DNA of 64,000 nucleotides from Stercorarius parasiticus (GCA_013396915.1 VWZL01001370.1:326414-390413), one strand, 5' to 3'. Counted from the first letter of the stretch, positions 12,162 to 25,256 are shown. Translations and numbers: made by a program. Notes: generated by a model from the sequence alone, not told the origin.

Positions 12162-12860
12162 GGCGAGCGCTGGGGGGCGGAGCCCGCCCCGGCAGGCGCA
12201 TTTTAACCCTTACCGGCCGAGCAGGCCTCGCCGCGTGGCAGCGCGCGCGCATCCCTTCACGGTCTCGAGCGCGGCCGTCACCGGTGGAGGGCGCGGGACC
12301 GCGGGTTCTTACTGCCCACAGCCCCTCTAGGAATCCGTCCGTCCTTCCCCCTGTCCGCCGGGAGTGCGGCCACGTCGTGGGGCCAGGCCGCGGGGAGAGC
12401 TCGTCCCTGCCGTGCAGGGAGGGCGGCGGGGGGTGAGGCCCCGGGCCGGAGCTGAGGCGTTAGGGTGGGGACGGGGAGGTGCAGCTCGCCTGGCGGCCTT
12501 GGTGGCGGCTTGGTCAGGGCCTTGAGGTGTGTGTGGGTGGATGGAAAAACGGCACAGGGCGGGAAGGCGGCAGCATGCGAGGGGAAGGAGGAGGCGGGAG
12601 AGCGTCGCTGCCCCTGGAGCACCGTGAGGTTTGTAAGCGGCGAGGTGTTCTGGCGGCGGTGCCTCTTCAGGCGCATCTGGGAAAATAAATACCCTGGGCG
12701 GGCTGTACCCCCACCCCGTGATGGCGTTACCTGGCTCTTGTCTGCCCGCTGTCGCCTGTGCCGTGTGCTCGGGCCGGGCTGCCGAGCTCCGCGGCTTCCC
12801 AGCCCTGCGTTCCCTTCACCTCAGCCGGTCTGGAGCCGCTGCACTTCCAAAATACCATTA

Positions 12861-15800
12861 GGCAACTGCAAGGGACGTTGCTAGGTAACTGCACCCTCTG
12901 AAATCATTCCTTATCTCCCTCTGCTAAGCTGCCTACCTTTTTAACATCCGTGACGTTTCCCTCTCGATATCTTTCCTCGGGAAAAATCTATTAAATATGA
13001 AGAGGGTTTATATATTTAAAAGGTGTTTTATGTTACAATGTAACCAAAGGATAGCATTTTGCAAACAGCGGGTAGTTAATGGAGCTCTGCAGTTAATAGG
13101 TAGAGGCTTCTTTTTTCTTTTTTTTTTTTTTGTTGTTTGTAAAAGAACTGTGGTGCAGGTATGTGCCAACAAGAACTGTTAATATATTTCTGTAAATGGA
13201 GGTCCCTGCACACATTGCCCTTGATGTCTCACCATATCTCCTCCCTCCCCATGGTTCTTAGTCTTTCCTCCAGCCTGCCCAGGGGTTCAGTCCAAACCAT
13301 AGATTTGCCTCTTCATGGGTATAGATTGTGTTTGTTCTCTGCCTCCCCTGCTCTCCAATTAATCCCTCGGGAGTGTGACCTTTTGCCCTCTATTTTTAGT
13401 TCTTTTTCTCTGGACGATTGGTTATTCAGGGGATGCTGGCTTTGGTACTAGTTGAAGAAGCTCCCATGTCCCACATGGCTCCAGGTCATAGTTTCTCATT
13501 CCTGCCCCATCCCACAGTTTGCTGCCCCCTTAAAATAAAAATTACAAGCAACTTGGTGAATGGTATCTCCTTGAGCTAGTTTCATTATAGAAGAAAGGGC
13601 AGACGTGAAGTGAGCACACTTCTTGTAGGGGGGAAGTTTGAGTGTTTGGCATTGAGAAAGTCAACTATAAACAATGGAAATGGCAAAGGCTGCTGAAAAA
13701 ATAGAGATGTCTGTCTTCTCATTTCCTGTCCTCCCAAATTTTGATAGGAGTTCTGTCCACCCATGTCCAGGGCATGTCTTAAAATTCTGAAATAGATTAA
13801 GTGAAGTTTTCAAAATGTCTCATTACAGATAATGTAGGATCATTGAGTTGAATATAAGATTTCATTTTGCTTGGTGAACTCAGAAGCATCGTGGGAGTTC
13901 TACTGTCAAGGACTGTGGCCCATGTATATTACATATGTGTATATGTATGCATGAAGTGCTATGATTTTTCATACTGACATGCTCATTGAGCTGTTTCACT
14001 CTTTGTTAGGCTAGTTTGAAAGTAAAATTTCAAAAAGAGAGAAGGTGGAATGTACTGTAATTTAACAAAACTCAGTCACAGCTTGCCTATTAACGTTGGT
14101 GTACACAGAATTTGCTTTAATGAATATGACTGGTCTGGACACATTTTAATGGCTGTTTAACACTGTATGGAGGCATTTACATACCATGCATACAAGCAGG
14201 CTTTTTTTTTTGTTTGTTTTTTACTCAGGGATAGATGAGCAATCTCTGTCAGTTCAGAGTAAGGGAATGTGCCCCTCCCAGGGGCTGCCCTGTGTGTGCA
14301 GTGGTAGCAAACACCCTTCCACACCTGCTGCTGCGCAGCACTACTTTGCATAACAAACTCCCTCTGGGTGGCCATGTAGATGGAAAAGCCACTCTCTTGC
14401 TCTGGGTCAGAAAGGGGGAGCAGGCTTGGTGCTCTCTCTTGCTTGCAGAGCCTGCAGATCTGCTTGTCCATTGTCCCTTTCGATATAATGTGCTACTTCT
14501 ATGGGAGACTCCCCTCTGCTACTGACAAAGCCCAGCAGTGATGGGGGACACGCTGGTATCATGGTAATACTGCAATGAGATTCATATAACCTTCTGGCAT
14601 GTGTGGCTGGGAACAAATGAGAGGGAAATTAAATTTTTAGTAATTTAATTTAAGAGGAAATAAATCACTTTGGTCTTCATGTAGAAAAGAATGAGATCTT
14701 TCCCTTCCTAGGAGGGCTAGCTGTATTCAGCATAAAGACTGTTTCCTGCATGCTTCCAAAAATTGCAGGGCAAAAGCAGGGTAGCAGGCCCTTAATCCCT
14801 TTACTCATGACTAGGTAGGTCTTTGAGAGCTTTCTGGCTGGCCATCTTCACCCCTAAGCCCTCTGGAGAGCACCCCAGAGTACATACCTACCATAAAAGC
14901 CCTCTCGGATCAGCTACTGCTCTGAACTCTTTTCATTTCCGTGCGCAGGAGTCTGAGAGTACAGGTTTCTAAATAAGAAGGCTGACACAAAGCTAAGGTG
15001 GAAGGTAAAATGCTACAGCTGTCGTGAAGCTGTGTGATTTGGCAAGTCATCGACTACACACGTAACACTTGAATATTTAATTGGATATCTAATATCTGTG
15101 GTGGAACTGTGTTTTCCTTCTGTGAGCAGCTTTCTGTATGCTAATGGCTGACAAGGAACCAGCTTTACCAGATAAAATTCTACATACTTCCACTTGTAAG
15201 TATTTTGTTTTCTTAACACTTTGTTCAATTGTAAATTGTTTTATCTTGACTCTGTTTATGCCATTACTTTTATGGATCATCAGGAAGATCATGAAAATAT
15301 ATATTACTGGATAATTTCCATATATTTTGACTGAAAGCTACTTCTGTGTTCTCTGCTCACTCCTATTTGCTCAAACAGACAACCAGATTAAATGTAATGC
15401 CTTATTTGCCTAATATTATTTATTAAAAAATCCCACTAACTTGACCGTTCAGATTCAGTGAGACCATTCTTCCCTAAAGAACCTACTACCCATTCTGTGT
15501 CAGCTTGTGAACCCACAAATTGAAGTTGCAAGCACACTGGACCAGATCAAGTAGGAGTATTATCCATGCCGACCCTAATTCCAAGCGCAGAACAAAGGCC
15601 TTTAGGAAAGTGAATGGAGTTTCAATTTACCACCACACCTTTGCCCACTTGACTTGGGAGAGGACACACTAATTTGGTGCTGTGGTGTCCTGGAACAGTC
15701 AGAACCATATACAGGGCTGTAAAACTAATTTACCTTATTTACTGTAATCTGTTTGATTACTGCATGAGGTGAAGTAGATTATACTAGAATAAAGAAGAGG

Positions 15801-18800
15801 GTTCTCTGTGCTGAAGTGTATCACCCCACCTTCCTTTTACCTGTAAGAACAGCAGTTGGCTGGAAGTCTGACATCCTGTTACGATACGGAACTTTACTCA
15901 CTGTATTTCTTGCACAAACAATAGTGGAATTGCCGTGTAATACTACATATTACTGATCTGTGACGTTAGAAGTACTGTCTGCATTTAAACAATATACAGT
16001 CTCTGCACTGTTATTCCTATTAACCGTATCTTTTTGCAACAAAGAATTGACTTAAAATAAGCCATTGTCAACTTGCGGATTAGTATTCAGTGTGTGCCAA
16101 AAACTTGACTGGTACCTTTTGAGTGGCTGAAGAATAAACTAATCACTGGATCTTGCTAAAACTGTAATATTTTAAAGAATAGCTTAAAACAATTGAAGTA
16201 AAGGAGTTTTGTTCATTACTGAAATTAAAGAATATTAAATGTCTTTGTATTTTGATTGGAAATATCAGACAAAATGTAATAAGCTATCATTCTGGAAATT
16301 CTGCAAGAAAAGCACTTCCCACAATGTTTGTATCCTGCTTACAGACCTGCCCCAAAGCCTGCTTCAGAGTGCTCAGGACTACATCCATATTTCTATGGAT
16401 TAAATGCACCAGGGACTATTCTTTGACGTAATTATTTAACGATTTTTTCAGTTCAAAGTAAGTTGAAGGCTGTGTTGCAGCTCACCAGAATGAGATTTTC
16501 CTATCATGAAGCTGAGATGACGATATCTGTTTTCAGCACTGTGGGACGTGGTGGGAAGGCATGCAGGAGCACCGACGGGTTAGGAAGTCTGCTGGGATTC
16601 CCTTGGAGGGCTACACTGCGGATGGAGTGAAACCTCAGCCTTCTCCATACTGCTCTTCAGAATTAGCTCTTGGCAAGTGTTACTCTGTAAACCATGCCCA
16701 GAGATTTTCTCAAGGAATGCTACTTGGCATGGACATAAATCATACTGATGAGTGTGTTAATAATTAGCCTCCCGTACTTGAATGTACTGTCTGGCCCTGA
16801 TTTATTTATAGAAGCGGCCTTGCAAAACCTACTTAAGAAAAATGCATCTCTCTTATTCGCGTTATTGATATATTTCAGTATAGATAAGTGTATTTCCGTT
16901 TGTTTTACATACCCATGCACCTTAGAAGTCAGACAGGTCCAGTGCAAATATTTTCTCTGTCAAATCCTACAGTAACAGTAAAATAATAAATTCTCAAATA
17001 ATAAAATCTCAAATAAAATAGGTGCATTTCAGAACAGCTTGAGGTGTAGCCAACACTTGTGGATAAATTCCTTTGTTTGCCTATCTTGTACCTGTTCCTG
17101 GCAAAAGCAAAGAGGTTCAGGGGATTTCGTCAGAAAAAAAAAAAAAAAACAAACCACAAAAAAACCCCCAAAAGCTTAATAAAAATGTTGGAATTAATAT
17201 TGGAAATTATGCTGTTAAATATGCCCAGGGAGGTGGCTGAATCACCATTCCTGGAGGTATTTAAAAGACAGGTAGATGTGGTGCTTAGGGACATGGTTTA
17301 GTGGTGGCTTTGGCAGTGTTAAGTTGATGGTTGGACTCGCTGATCTGAAAGGTCCCTTCCAACCTAGGCGATTCTATGATTATTATCTGGCATCCATGAT
17401 AGGAGATGAGGTATTGTTCAGTAAGAATTAGAATGCAGAACTAACTCTTCTACTTTGCAATCATTAATTGTTTAATTCTTTTAATCCTTTTGAATTGATA
17501 CTGCATTTTGAGTTCCTTTAGAATTGTTTTTCTTCTCTTTAGGTTTTCTTCTGGTTTTGGTTTTCTCCTCTTTTTCTAATTAGAATTCTCTTTCTTCTCT
17601 TTATACGTAAAGACACAAAGCTATTTTTACGAAGTCGGTTGTTGGAGTTTCTAGCTAGGGAAGGATAGGGAGGAGAGACATTCCATTTTACTGTTTATAT
17701 GATAGCAGTAACAACAACGGTTTACCTCTGTACAGAATTCAGACTTAATTCCTAGGAAAAAAGCACAGTACGTAGCTATGATAATGAAACAAGGTGATCA
17801 TTTGAAGGGTTCAATACTATTTGATTTAACAGAATTAGAAAGAAGTCAACGCATACTGTGAAGTGAGCTGTATTTTAGTGTGTACTTCTGTGAGAAAATG
17901 TGAAAAAATTACTTTCACTAATTTTTTTCTTTTAAAGAAAATAATTGGTTTAGCACATGTGATAGTGCAGTTGTTTATTTTCCACACTGCAAAGTGTTGC
18001 ATTTGCCAGTCTAGTTATTTCATTGCAGACCTTTGTTCTGTTTGTTCTACACCTCTATTTCTGGTAACAACAATGCCAGCAGGGTGACGGTTTCTCATTT
18101 TGAGGCAATAGCTCGACCTAGTGATGGGAAAGAGCAGATGCAGTCATATGTTTTAGAATAGTTTCTCAGTCTCTTATAAACCAAAGACCATCTAACTTTA
18201 TTTTAAAAAAAAAAAAAAAAAAGATCCTCATGCAGCGTTCCATAATTGTTATTCTTCTTCCTCTTAATTAGGAGAGCGTATATGTGCATTTAAACACAAT
18301 TAACTGGACACTTTTGATGTCTTCCAGACAGAAATCACAAAATTAAATACAGTGCTTTAAAAGACTAAAGCAGCACAACTGATGTGTGTCAAAGTAACTT
18401 TACTTAGAATTATGTCCAGTTATTCCAGCTGAAAAATACATTCCAATGTATTTTAAGTTTCTGTTATGTATGTTCAAGCATTTAGCTGTTACAGCTTTAT
18501 ACCAGCTAACCATGTCTCTTACAGCAGAATTTAGCTGTATTCTAGATGAAAAGGATCTTGTTTGTATTACACAAAACACCTACTGAACTGGGTAAAATCT
18601 CACAATGGGCAAATTACAATGAAACAGTGACATGAAGATTGTAATTTGCAGTTAATCCTGCTATATTGACTACAACCGTTAGTTTAAATGCTAATTCAGC
18701 TAACACCTAGTCTTTCTTACTGTATGAAAAAGAACCAGAATTTAAATTAGTTCTACCATTATGGCTCTAAAAACTCTAGAGAATTATTCCACTTTATGTT

Positions 18801-21800
18801 ATAGAATCAATATCAGACAACTAATTTTTCTTTCTTATTCTGCAAGTGGTTAAAAAAAAGCATATGTAATAGTTCTTTGGTTTTGTGGTTTGTTTCCCAC
18901 CCCCTCTCCCCAGGACGAAGGAATAAATTACACTGGATTCCTTCTCATTAGCCAAGACCACTATTCAGTTAAAGTCAGCTTTAATGTTTCATTCCTCTGT
19001 GGCAGTGGGCCTAGTGACAATAGAGCCATTGGTATGCCATATGCCATGCCTGCCATGTGTGCTGTGTGGCCAGTAGCTCTTTCAGCAACCCTTTCTCGTC
19101 TGTGCTAAGAAACACGGGGGATAATGGAAGGGCTGGGATGTTAAAAAAAAAAAGGATGCAGCAGTCTTTTGTGCAGGCAATAACAAATCACCTTACTTTG
19201 TGTTCTCCGTCGCTGCGGCACTAGACAAGCCTTCCTAGTACTTTACTGAAGTTCTGAATGCCTGGGCTCTAGAAAAGATTTTCTTTTAACACTGCAGTGC
19301 TGTGACCTCTAACTCTGAGGGCAGAGCAAGTCTTATTTGTTTTGAAGCTTAACATAATTAAGCAGAAAGAAAAGAAAAAGGATTAAATAAGAGAGACTAT
19401 AGCAACAGGAACTCCCAGTGGGAGAGACTACTTCTTTTCATACCATGAGAGAGAGGATTTTGTCTGGAGGAGAGACGAGTAGTCTGCGTGTCCTTTAAAT
19501 GTCTTCCAAAGGAAAAAAACAGAGAGGGGGAAAAAAAAAAAGAAAAATAAACACATTCAAAATTATAGGAACAAACAGCTCTGTTAGGTCGATAAGTTCT
19601 TTAAAAGCTGCAATCTCAAAGCTCGCTGGCATGTGGTGCAGTCCCAGTGGGTAAAAGGCAGGCTAAGAGATTCAAATGTGAGCTTACCTCGCTTCAAGCT
19701 ACAGATCTTCAAACAGCTTCTGAATTTGACAATTTCTCTTCTCACTTTTGTTTCCCCACTCAGATACGGGGATTAAAGTATAGTTCTGCCTGAGATCTCG
19801 AGTGCAAACACTCAAACTTTAAGAGCACGTCGTGTTACTATTCTCCTGGGGAAAGAAAACCAAAATAGGAAAAGGCCCTTGCTCTCTGCATATCCCTGAC
19901 ATATAACTATACGTTTCAGATGTCAGACGTGCTACCAGAACACGTAGCACTGCAGCTGTTGCCTGGTAAATGTACATGTATCCAACACGCCTTTATATTT
20001 GTAAAGATAGCCAGGGTATGAGACACGTTATTTATTGTCAACCCATGCGACTGGGGAGGAGGAACTGATCTCCACCTTCCCCCGAGTCCTGCCTACCACT
20101 GATCTCTTCTCCAGTGTGTAACGGGCTGACAATGCCACCATGGTACAAGGATGTTTCCGTTTGGTTCCATTAGGAGAAACAACCTTCTGCTTTCAAGCCT
20201 AGCCCCTGTCCTAGAAAATATACTAGGCTGCTGCCAGAAAGAACATTTGCCAATTGATTTTCTGTTATTGCTACAATGCTGGATCATGGAGCAATGGCTG
20301 TCTAAAGTCACTCTTTCCTGGCAGAAATGAAGCTGTACGCTAACTCCCTGCCCCAAGAATGGCATTAGATTATTATTAGTGCACACTCAGGAACAGAAGA
20401 TGTAAGCACATAAAGGATAGTACACAGAATTCAACACTAAAGTAATTTGTAGATCCTGACAAACACAAACAAATCAATAATAGCCTATCCCATTCAGTTG
20501 GGCCTGTGATGATGTGTGGCAAAGTTTTGTGCAACAAATACAAAAGGAAAAAATTCAAGCTGGAAAATACAGGATTCTTGTTGACCTGTGCCCAGCTTAC
20601 ATCATGAACATTCAGTCACTGACAGTTGAGAAAATCACAGTTTGAGGCATCTGAAAACTTGAAGCTGCCTATTTCCGGGACTCCATTACAACACAAGTGA
20701 GGACTGGAGAAGGAAAAAAAAAAAGTAAGTATCGCTGTTGCAATTCAGCATGTTGTCAAGGCCAGATGGAAAGTAGTTGGCCCAAGCTAAAAATGGGTAC
20801 TGGATGCAAAGGGAGTCATGACAGTGTAGACAAGACACATCCCTCTCCTTCCCACAGCCCAAATCTCCCATTTCTCAAAAATAGAGTGTTTCAGCATTAC
20901 CCTTATTATCCCTCAAATTGTTGGTGATGAAGCATCTTTAATGGTCCGTGACTACGTAGATGGTCTGTTGGGGTGCAGAATGCTTGTGTTCTGCTACTCA
21001 CTAGCAATTGACGTGCAAAGGGCTGGTGCGAGGCTGAGCCGAGGCACATCAATAGAATTTCTGATGTTTTCATGTCCTGCCCATCATAACGACCTGGCCC
21101 ATGAATCCACTCGTGGCAACCTTCCCCATCAACAAAGGGTCTTCAGTTCCTGTCTGAGAAACTGTAGAGTACGTGCATTTGATGGCAACAGAAAAAGGGA
21201 AGTCTTTCTCTAATATTTGAGTCTGGCCATTGTTTTCTACTTCAGATCTTGTTTTCTTGCACAGCGCCGGTGAGAGCAAAGGATGGAGAGCTGGGAGAGC
21301 CACCATCACAAAAACAGCTGAATCGTGTCCTCTCATGCAAAAAGCCAGAAATCATGAGGGATACCTTCAGGAGGGTCCTGACTCCCTGTAAATCCCCCAG
21401 GTACTATAGGTTGTTAACGTGGTAGTCATTGCTGCGAAAGCAAAACACCTTCACTGTATGTCTCTCAATCACAGCCTCTGACTTCTCCACTTGTCCCTTA
21501 TTTCTACCTCCTCTCCAAACAGATTTCACAGAACTCACACATTTCCAGTCTTCCAGGCACGCTGGTGGCACCACATCCAATAGATGCAGCAAAGGTATTC
21601 TTCTTTAGTGGGAAAAAAAAGAAGCACAGACTTCAGTTATGAGCAATGCTCAACTGAGAGCTGAGCTGACAGTGACCAGCTCAGTGTAACAGTCGTGCAG
21701 CTGCAATGGTTCATTCTGCATTGTACTATTTCCCTCTTCGCTTTGACCTTTCATTTACTCATTTACCTGCTGCCTTCAAAGAAACCTCTTAGCCTTTCAT

Positions 21801-23650
21801 TTCAGCTGATGAGAAACAAAACTAATCCAAGTACTTCTTAAGTAATTAATCATGAACTTTCTTCCAGTGTTGTTCAGCCATTCTTAAATGGTTTTAGCCT
21901 GTGGCCAGATGGTTACTCTCAGATACTAAACAGATGATACAATAAAGTAGAAAGTCTCTTAGCTACTCGTGGCAGCTGATATTTACATTCAAACCTGTTC
22001 TCTCCACCCAGCTAGCATCAACTTCAATTCCTCTCAACACAAATGGAGGGAAAAATGATCTTTAAAGGAGTACAGGGGAAAAGAAAATGCTTTGGAGAAA
22101 ATATTACATGTGGTAATGCCTGCAGGAAGGAGAAAACCAAGAAGGAAGATGTGGCTGAGAACGGAGCTGTGAGACTGGAGTGTAATTACATCTAGTGCTG
22201 TCTGCAGATATGCTGAAAGAAAAGATTGGATATCAAAGAATGACACTTAATGCGAAGGGATTGTAGCAGGCCACTTGGCAATACTAGAGAAAAGGCTAGA
22301 AAAGTACAGGAACACATCAGTTATTACCTGCGCTATTGTTAACTACCAAACAGTAACATTGCCAATGTTTAAAAACAGATTGTGTGAGGTATTTCTGCCA
22401 TTAATCCCATATATGACACCATCGACTCCGTTAAAATAGGGGATTAAACATGCAAGACAGTAAAATGCAGCACTTATGCCCAGTTTTTAAAAGTGGTAGT
22501 ACAGGGGAGGATAAATATGTGGCTGTTACCCAATGTGCCCTAAGGGTGCAGAAATTAATGAGGACTTAGGAGGTTCTGTCCTTCCCTGGCTGTGCTCACC
22601 CAGCTGTACCAGGCCACTTTCTGCAAGTTGCTTCTCACCCTCCCTGCTTCAGTTTCTCCATGAAAAGATTCTTATTTTACCAAATGGTTTGTCACTTACT
22701 ATCGTAAAGCACTGCATGAAATCTAGTTATGAACCAGGAATTGCTCATAAAATGAAAGTGTCCAGACAACAACTTAAGCCTAAGCGGACTTGTCCAAAAA
22801 TCTTTTCTCTGTGAGGAGAAAAGAAGTAAGGATGTAAAGAAAAGCTGTTTACAAAAGTCTCTGACAAAAAAAACAAACAAACACAACCACCCTGGTTAAT
22901 ACAATGTTTGTCTGTTATTTCTTGTAGTTTTTCAAAATGCAGAGTTTGTGACATTTAGATATCTGGAAAAAAAAAAAAAACAACCCAAACCCCAAGATGT
23001 AAGATGTTCCCCAGCACAACCACTACTGCTCTGTGCGTGGTGACTCCATGTGCCAGACCCCACACTTTCCCTCTGCCTTTCCAGGCCATGGGCAGCTCTG
23101 AGCACCATACACATGGCACCTGCAGGTGCCCAAACAAAGCCTGGCCTCCGCCAAGGCCATGCCCGTGCTCAGGTGAGGCTGTGCTCAACAGAAACCTCCT
23201 CCCTCTATTCCTCATCAGCACTGGCATCTACTCCTCATGCATTGGACACTTCAACGCATTTTTCTTTCTAAAGCCTAAAAATATCCTTTTAACGGTTTCT
23301 TTCTACACACAGACCACGCTTACTGCTGATAGTCTGCATAACCTGAAGAACTTTATGCTCAGCACTGCAGTTTTACGCTAAGTCCACTAAAGCTGGCTAT
23401 GAAACCGTACTGCATGCAAATTACTAATGGCTCTCTTGAAGTCTGAGTGGAGAATTAAGCTTTATATTTAGCCCTTCACATCTAAGTCTTCAGAGTTTAA
23501 TTTCATTTACTTTAGCGCGCTCAAAGGCAAAATTGTCCAATGCTGAAGTTCAGGTAGGCATCAAAATCCCTTTTTCACCTGTAGCATCTATTATTCAAAA
23601 CTGAGTTTTGCACAGCAAAATCCTAATTCCTCAATAAATGCTTCCAAAAG
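12861..23650. other. Intergenic DNA between the C1GALT1 and ASNS promoters
   Basis: About 10.8 kb separates the two CpG islands. It contains one CR1 fragment (17215-17383), homopolymer A tracts (17134-17149, 18205-18222 and about 22967-22980), and otherwise unique AT-rich sequence. Open frames up to 125 codons lack recognisable domains and are treated as chance. No tRNA or other structured RNA was recognised. Confidence 0.75.
17215..17383 (+). mobile_element. CR1 LINE 3'-end fragment
   Basis: Begins near TGCCCAGGGAGGTGGCTGA, continues through a GTGGTGCTTAGGGACATGG block and GGTTGGACTCGCTGATCTG, and ends CGATTCTATGATTAT. The GTTTAGTGGTGGCTTTGGCAG block marks a different CR1 subfamily from the copies at 8634 and 60757. 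It is truncated at the 5' end. Confidence 0.92.
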
Positions 23651-24065
23651 TGTAAGCTGTGCAAGTGCTCTGTCCCAAACCAAACAGAACAGCTTTAAGG
23701 CAACCACAGTGCAGGTGTCTGAGCTCTTTACGCGACACCAGGCACAATGCCAGGCGGGCTTGCAGGGACAGGGCTGCTGATGGCTGCAGGTTGCCCTCCC
23801 AAGCCCAGCGACCCCAGCAACGCCCCATGGCGCAGGCTGTTCCTCCCAGCGCCCCAGGGCAGGCGGCAACCACCGCACTTCTCGGCCTGCCGTCTGGCTC
23901 CAACCCTGCCGCGGGGCTCCCCGAGCCGGGGCCGCAGGGAAAGGCCGCGGGGCTGACCAGGCCTCACCAGCCCGGTGTGCGGAAAAAGGCCGCGGCCCAG
24001 GACCAACAACCCGGCCGACCCCCACCGGGACCGTTCGGGACCAGACGGCGGGGCGGGAAGACGCA

Positions 24066-24090
24066 TGATGAAACTTCGCGGCGGGTTTCA
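24066..24090 (+). promoter_or_regulatory. ASNS: ASNS nutrient-sensing response unit (ATF4/C-EBP composite site, NSRE-1)
   Basis: TGATGAAAC at 24066-24074 is identical to human ASNS NSRE-1, the CARE site bound by ATF4 with C/EBP partners under amino-acid limitation and ER stress. In human a second site, GTTACA, follows after 11 bases. Here that exact slot reads TTTCAA. The best match is GTTTCA at 24085-24090 (5 of 6, spacing 10). ATF4 control of this gene is therefore inferred, and the second half of the unit may be weakened or replaced. Confidence 0.88.
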
Positions 24091-24133
24091 ACAGCAGCCG
24101 GCGGCGGGGGAGGAGCCAGGACCGGCGGCAGCC

Positions 24134-24196
24134 GCCTTCTTTATTACCCGCCGCGGCGAAGACGGTGTCTCTCCCTGCGCCGGCGGCCAGGACGGG
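24134..24196 (+). other. ASNS: Probable non-coding exon 1 of ASNS
   Basis: The start is placed about 60 bases downstream of NSRE-1, by analogy with human ASNS where NSRE-1 lies at -68 to -60. The donor is CGG followed by GTAAGG, with GT at 24197-24198. Both ends are inferred. A further untranslated exon between here and 27157 cannot be excluded. Confidence 0.5.
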
Positions 24197-24814
24197 GTAA
24201 GGCACCCGGGAGGGCGACGGCTTCTGGGCCGCGGGGCTGCGCCGGGCCGGGCCGGCCGGGCGGTGCCACCGGGATGGCGGGCTCAGCCTAGCCGCGCCGG
24301 GTGGCCTTTGAGGCGAGCCGCCCGGAGAACCCGGCCTGCCGCCGCTCCTCCCGGTGCCCCGCCGGCGTGCGGTGCCCCGGCTTGTGAGCGGGGGCGCGGC
24401 GGGCCCGGGGTGCGCTGCAGCCGCTGGGGGAAGGGGCGGCCGCGTGGAGGGGAGCCCGGGGGGGCGACCGGCGCGGAGGGAACCTGCGGTCGGCTGTTAA
24501 AAGAGCCCCGGAGGAGCGTGGGGCAGCCGCCCCAGCTGGAGGGAGGGGAAGCCCGTCTCCATGTGCTGAGGCTGAGCTCCCCAGCGCCATCGCTGGTCCA
24601 TATGGGAAAGGTGTGGAGGGAGCGATGTCGGTGCGGGGCCGTGCTGCCCTTGGCCTGCCTCTTCCAGCCCCTGTGTCCCTGGCGCTGTGGGCTTTGTGGC
24701 TCTCAGAACCCTGACCCCAATGATGGCTTGGGGCTGAAGCTGAGGTCCCCAGCACCATCGCTTCACCTGTAGGTCCCCAGCTTCAGCCCACCATTAGGGT
24801 TAGGGCTCAGAGAG

Positions 24815-25256
24815 CTACAAGGGCTACAAAGGTGATTAAGGGAATGGAGCACCTGTCATGAGGAAGGTCCAAGAGATCTAGGTCTGTTTAGCCTGGTGAA
24901 GACTGAGAGGGGATGTTATCAATGCTTATAAATATCGAAAGGGCAGCTGTCAAGAAGATGGGGTCAAACTCTACTCAGTGGTGCCTGGTGACAGGATGAG
25001 GGGCAACAGACATGAGCTGAAACACAGGAAATTGCATCTCAACATGAGGAAAAACTTATTTACTTTGAGGGTGGCAGAGCACTGGAACAGGCTGCCCAGA
25101 GAGGCTGTGGAGTCTCCTTTTCTGCAGATATTCAAAACCCACCTGGACACGATCCTGTGCAACCTGCTCTAGTTGAACCTGCTTTGGTGGGGTGGTTGAA
25201 CTAGATGATCTCTAGAGGTCTGTTACAACCCTTACTCTTCTGTGATTCTGTGATCT
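24815..25256 (+). mobile_element. CR1 LINE, 3' part of ORF2 and 3'UTR
   Basis: Starts at GGGCTACAAAGGTGATTAAG. It contains the CR1 blocks for AEHWNRLPREAVESP near the ORF2 end, the GACTAGATGATCTCTAGAGG-like box, and the tail TTCTGTGATTCTGTGATCT. It lies in ASNS intron 1 in sense orientation and has a frameshift near its start, so it is not functional. It is strongly similar, in inverted orientation, to the copy at 28130-28700. Confidence 0.93.

Larger units (their letters stand above)
11500..12860. promoter_or_regulatory. CpG-island promoter of C1GALT1
   Basis: The segment is very rich in G+C and CpG, with multiple GC boxes (GGGGCGG or its complement), against an AT-rich background. It lies upstream of the C1GALT1 coding exons at the expected place for a TATA-less housekeeping promoter. 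Long open frames on both strands (up to 261 codons) result from the scarcity of AT-rich stops and are not genes. A 40-base N gap interrupts the core. The island could also fire in the plus direction, but no plus-strand exon can be shown. Confidence 0.85.
23730..24500 (+). promoter_or_regulatory. ASNS: CpG-island promoter of ASNS
   Basis: GC- and CpG-dense, TATA-less segment upstream of the ASNS start-codon exon. It contains a GC box GGGGCGGG at 24050-24057 directly upstream of the stress-response core at 24066-24074. This is the same order (GC box, response element, start site) known from the human ASNS promoter. Long open frames on both strands here are composition artefacts. Confidence 0.88.

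Noticed and set aside
11545..12436. Long overlapping open frames (up to 261 codons) on both strands
   Set aside because: They lie in a CpG island where AT-rich stop codons are rare, are rich in Arg, Pro, Ala and Gly, cross the N gap and show no domain.
23591..24772. Several 150-265 codon frames on both strands around the ASNS promoter
   Set aside because: Same composition artefact. They overlap each other and the regulatory site, and no homology is recognisable.
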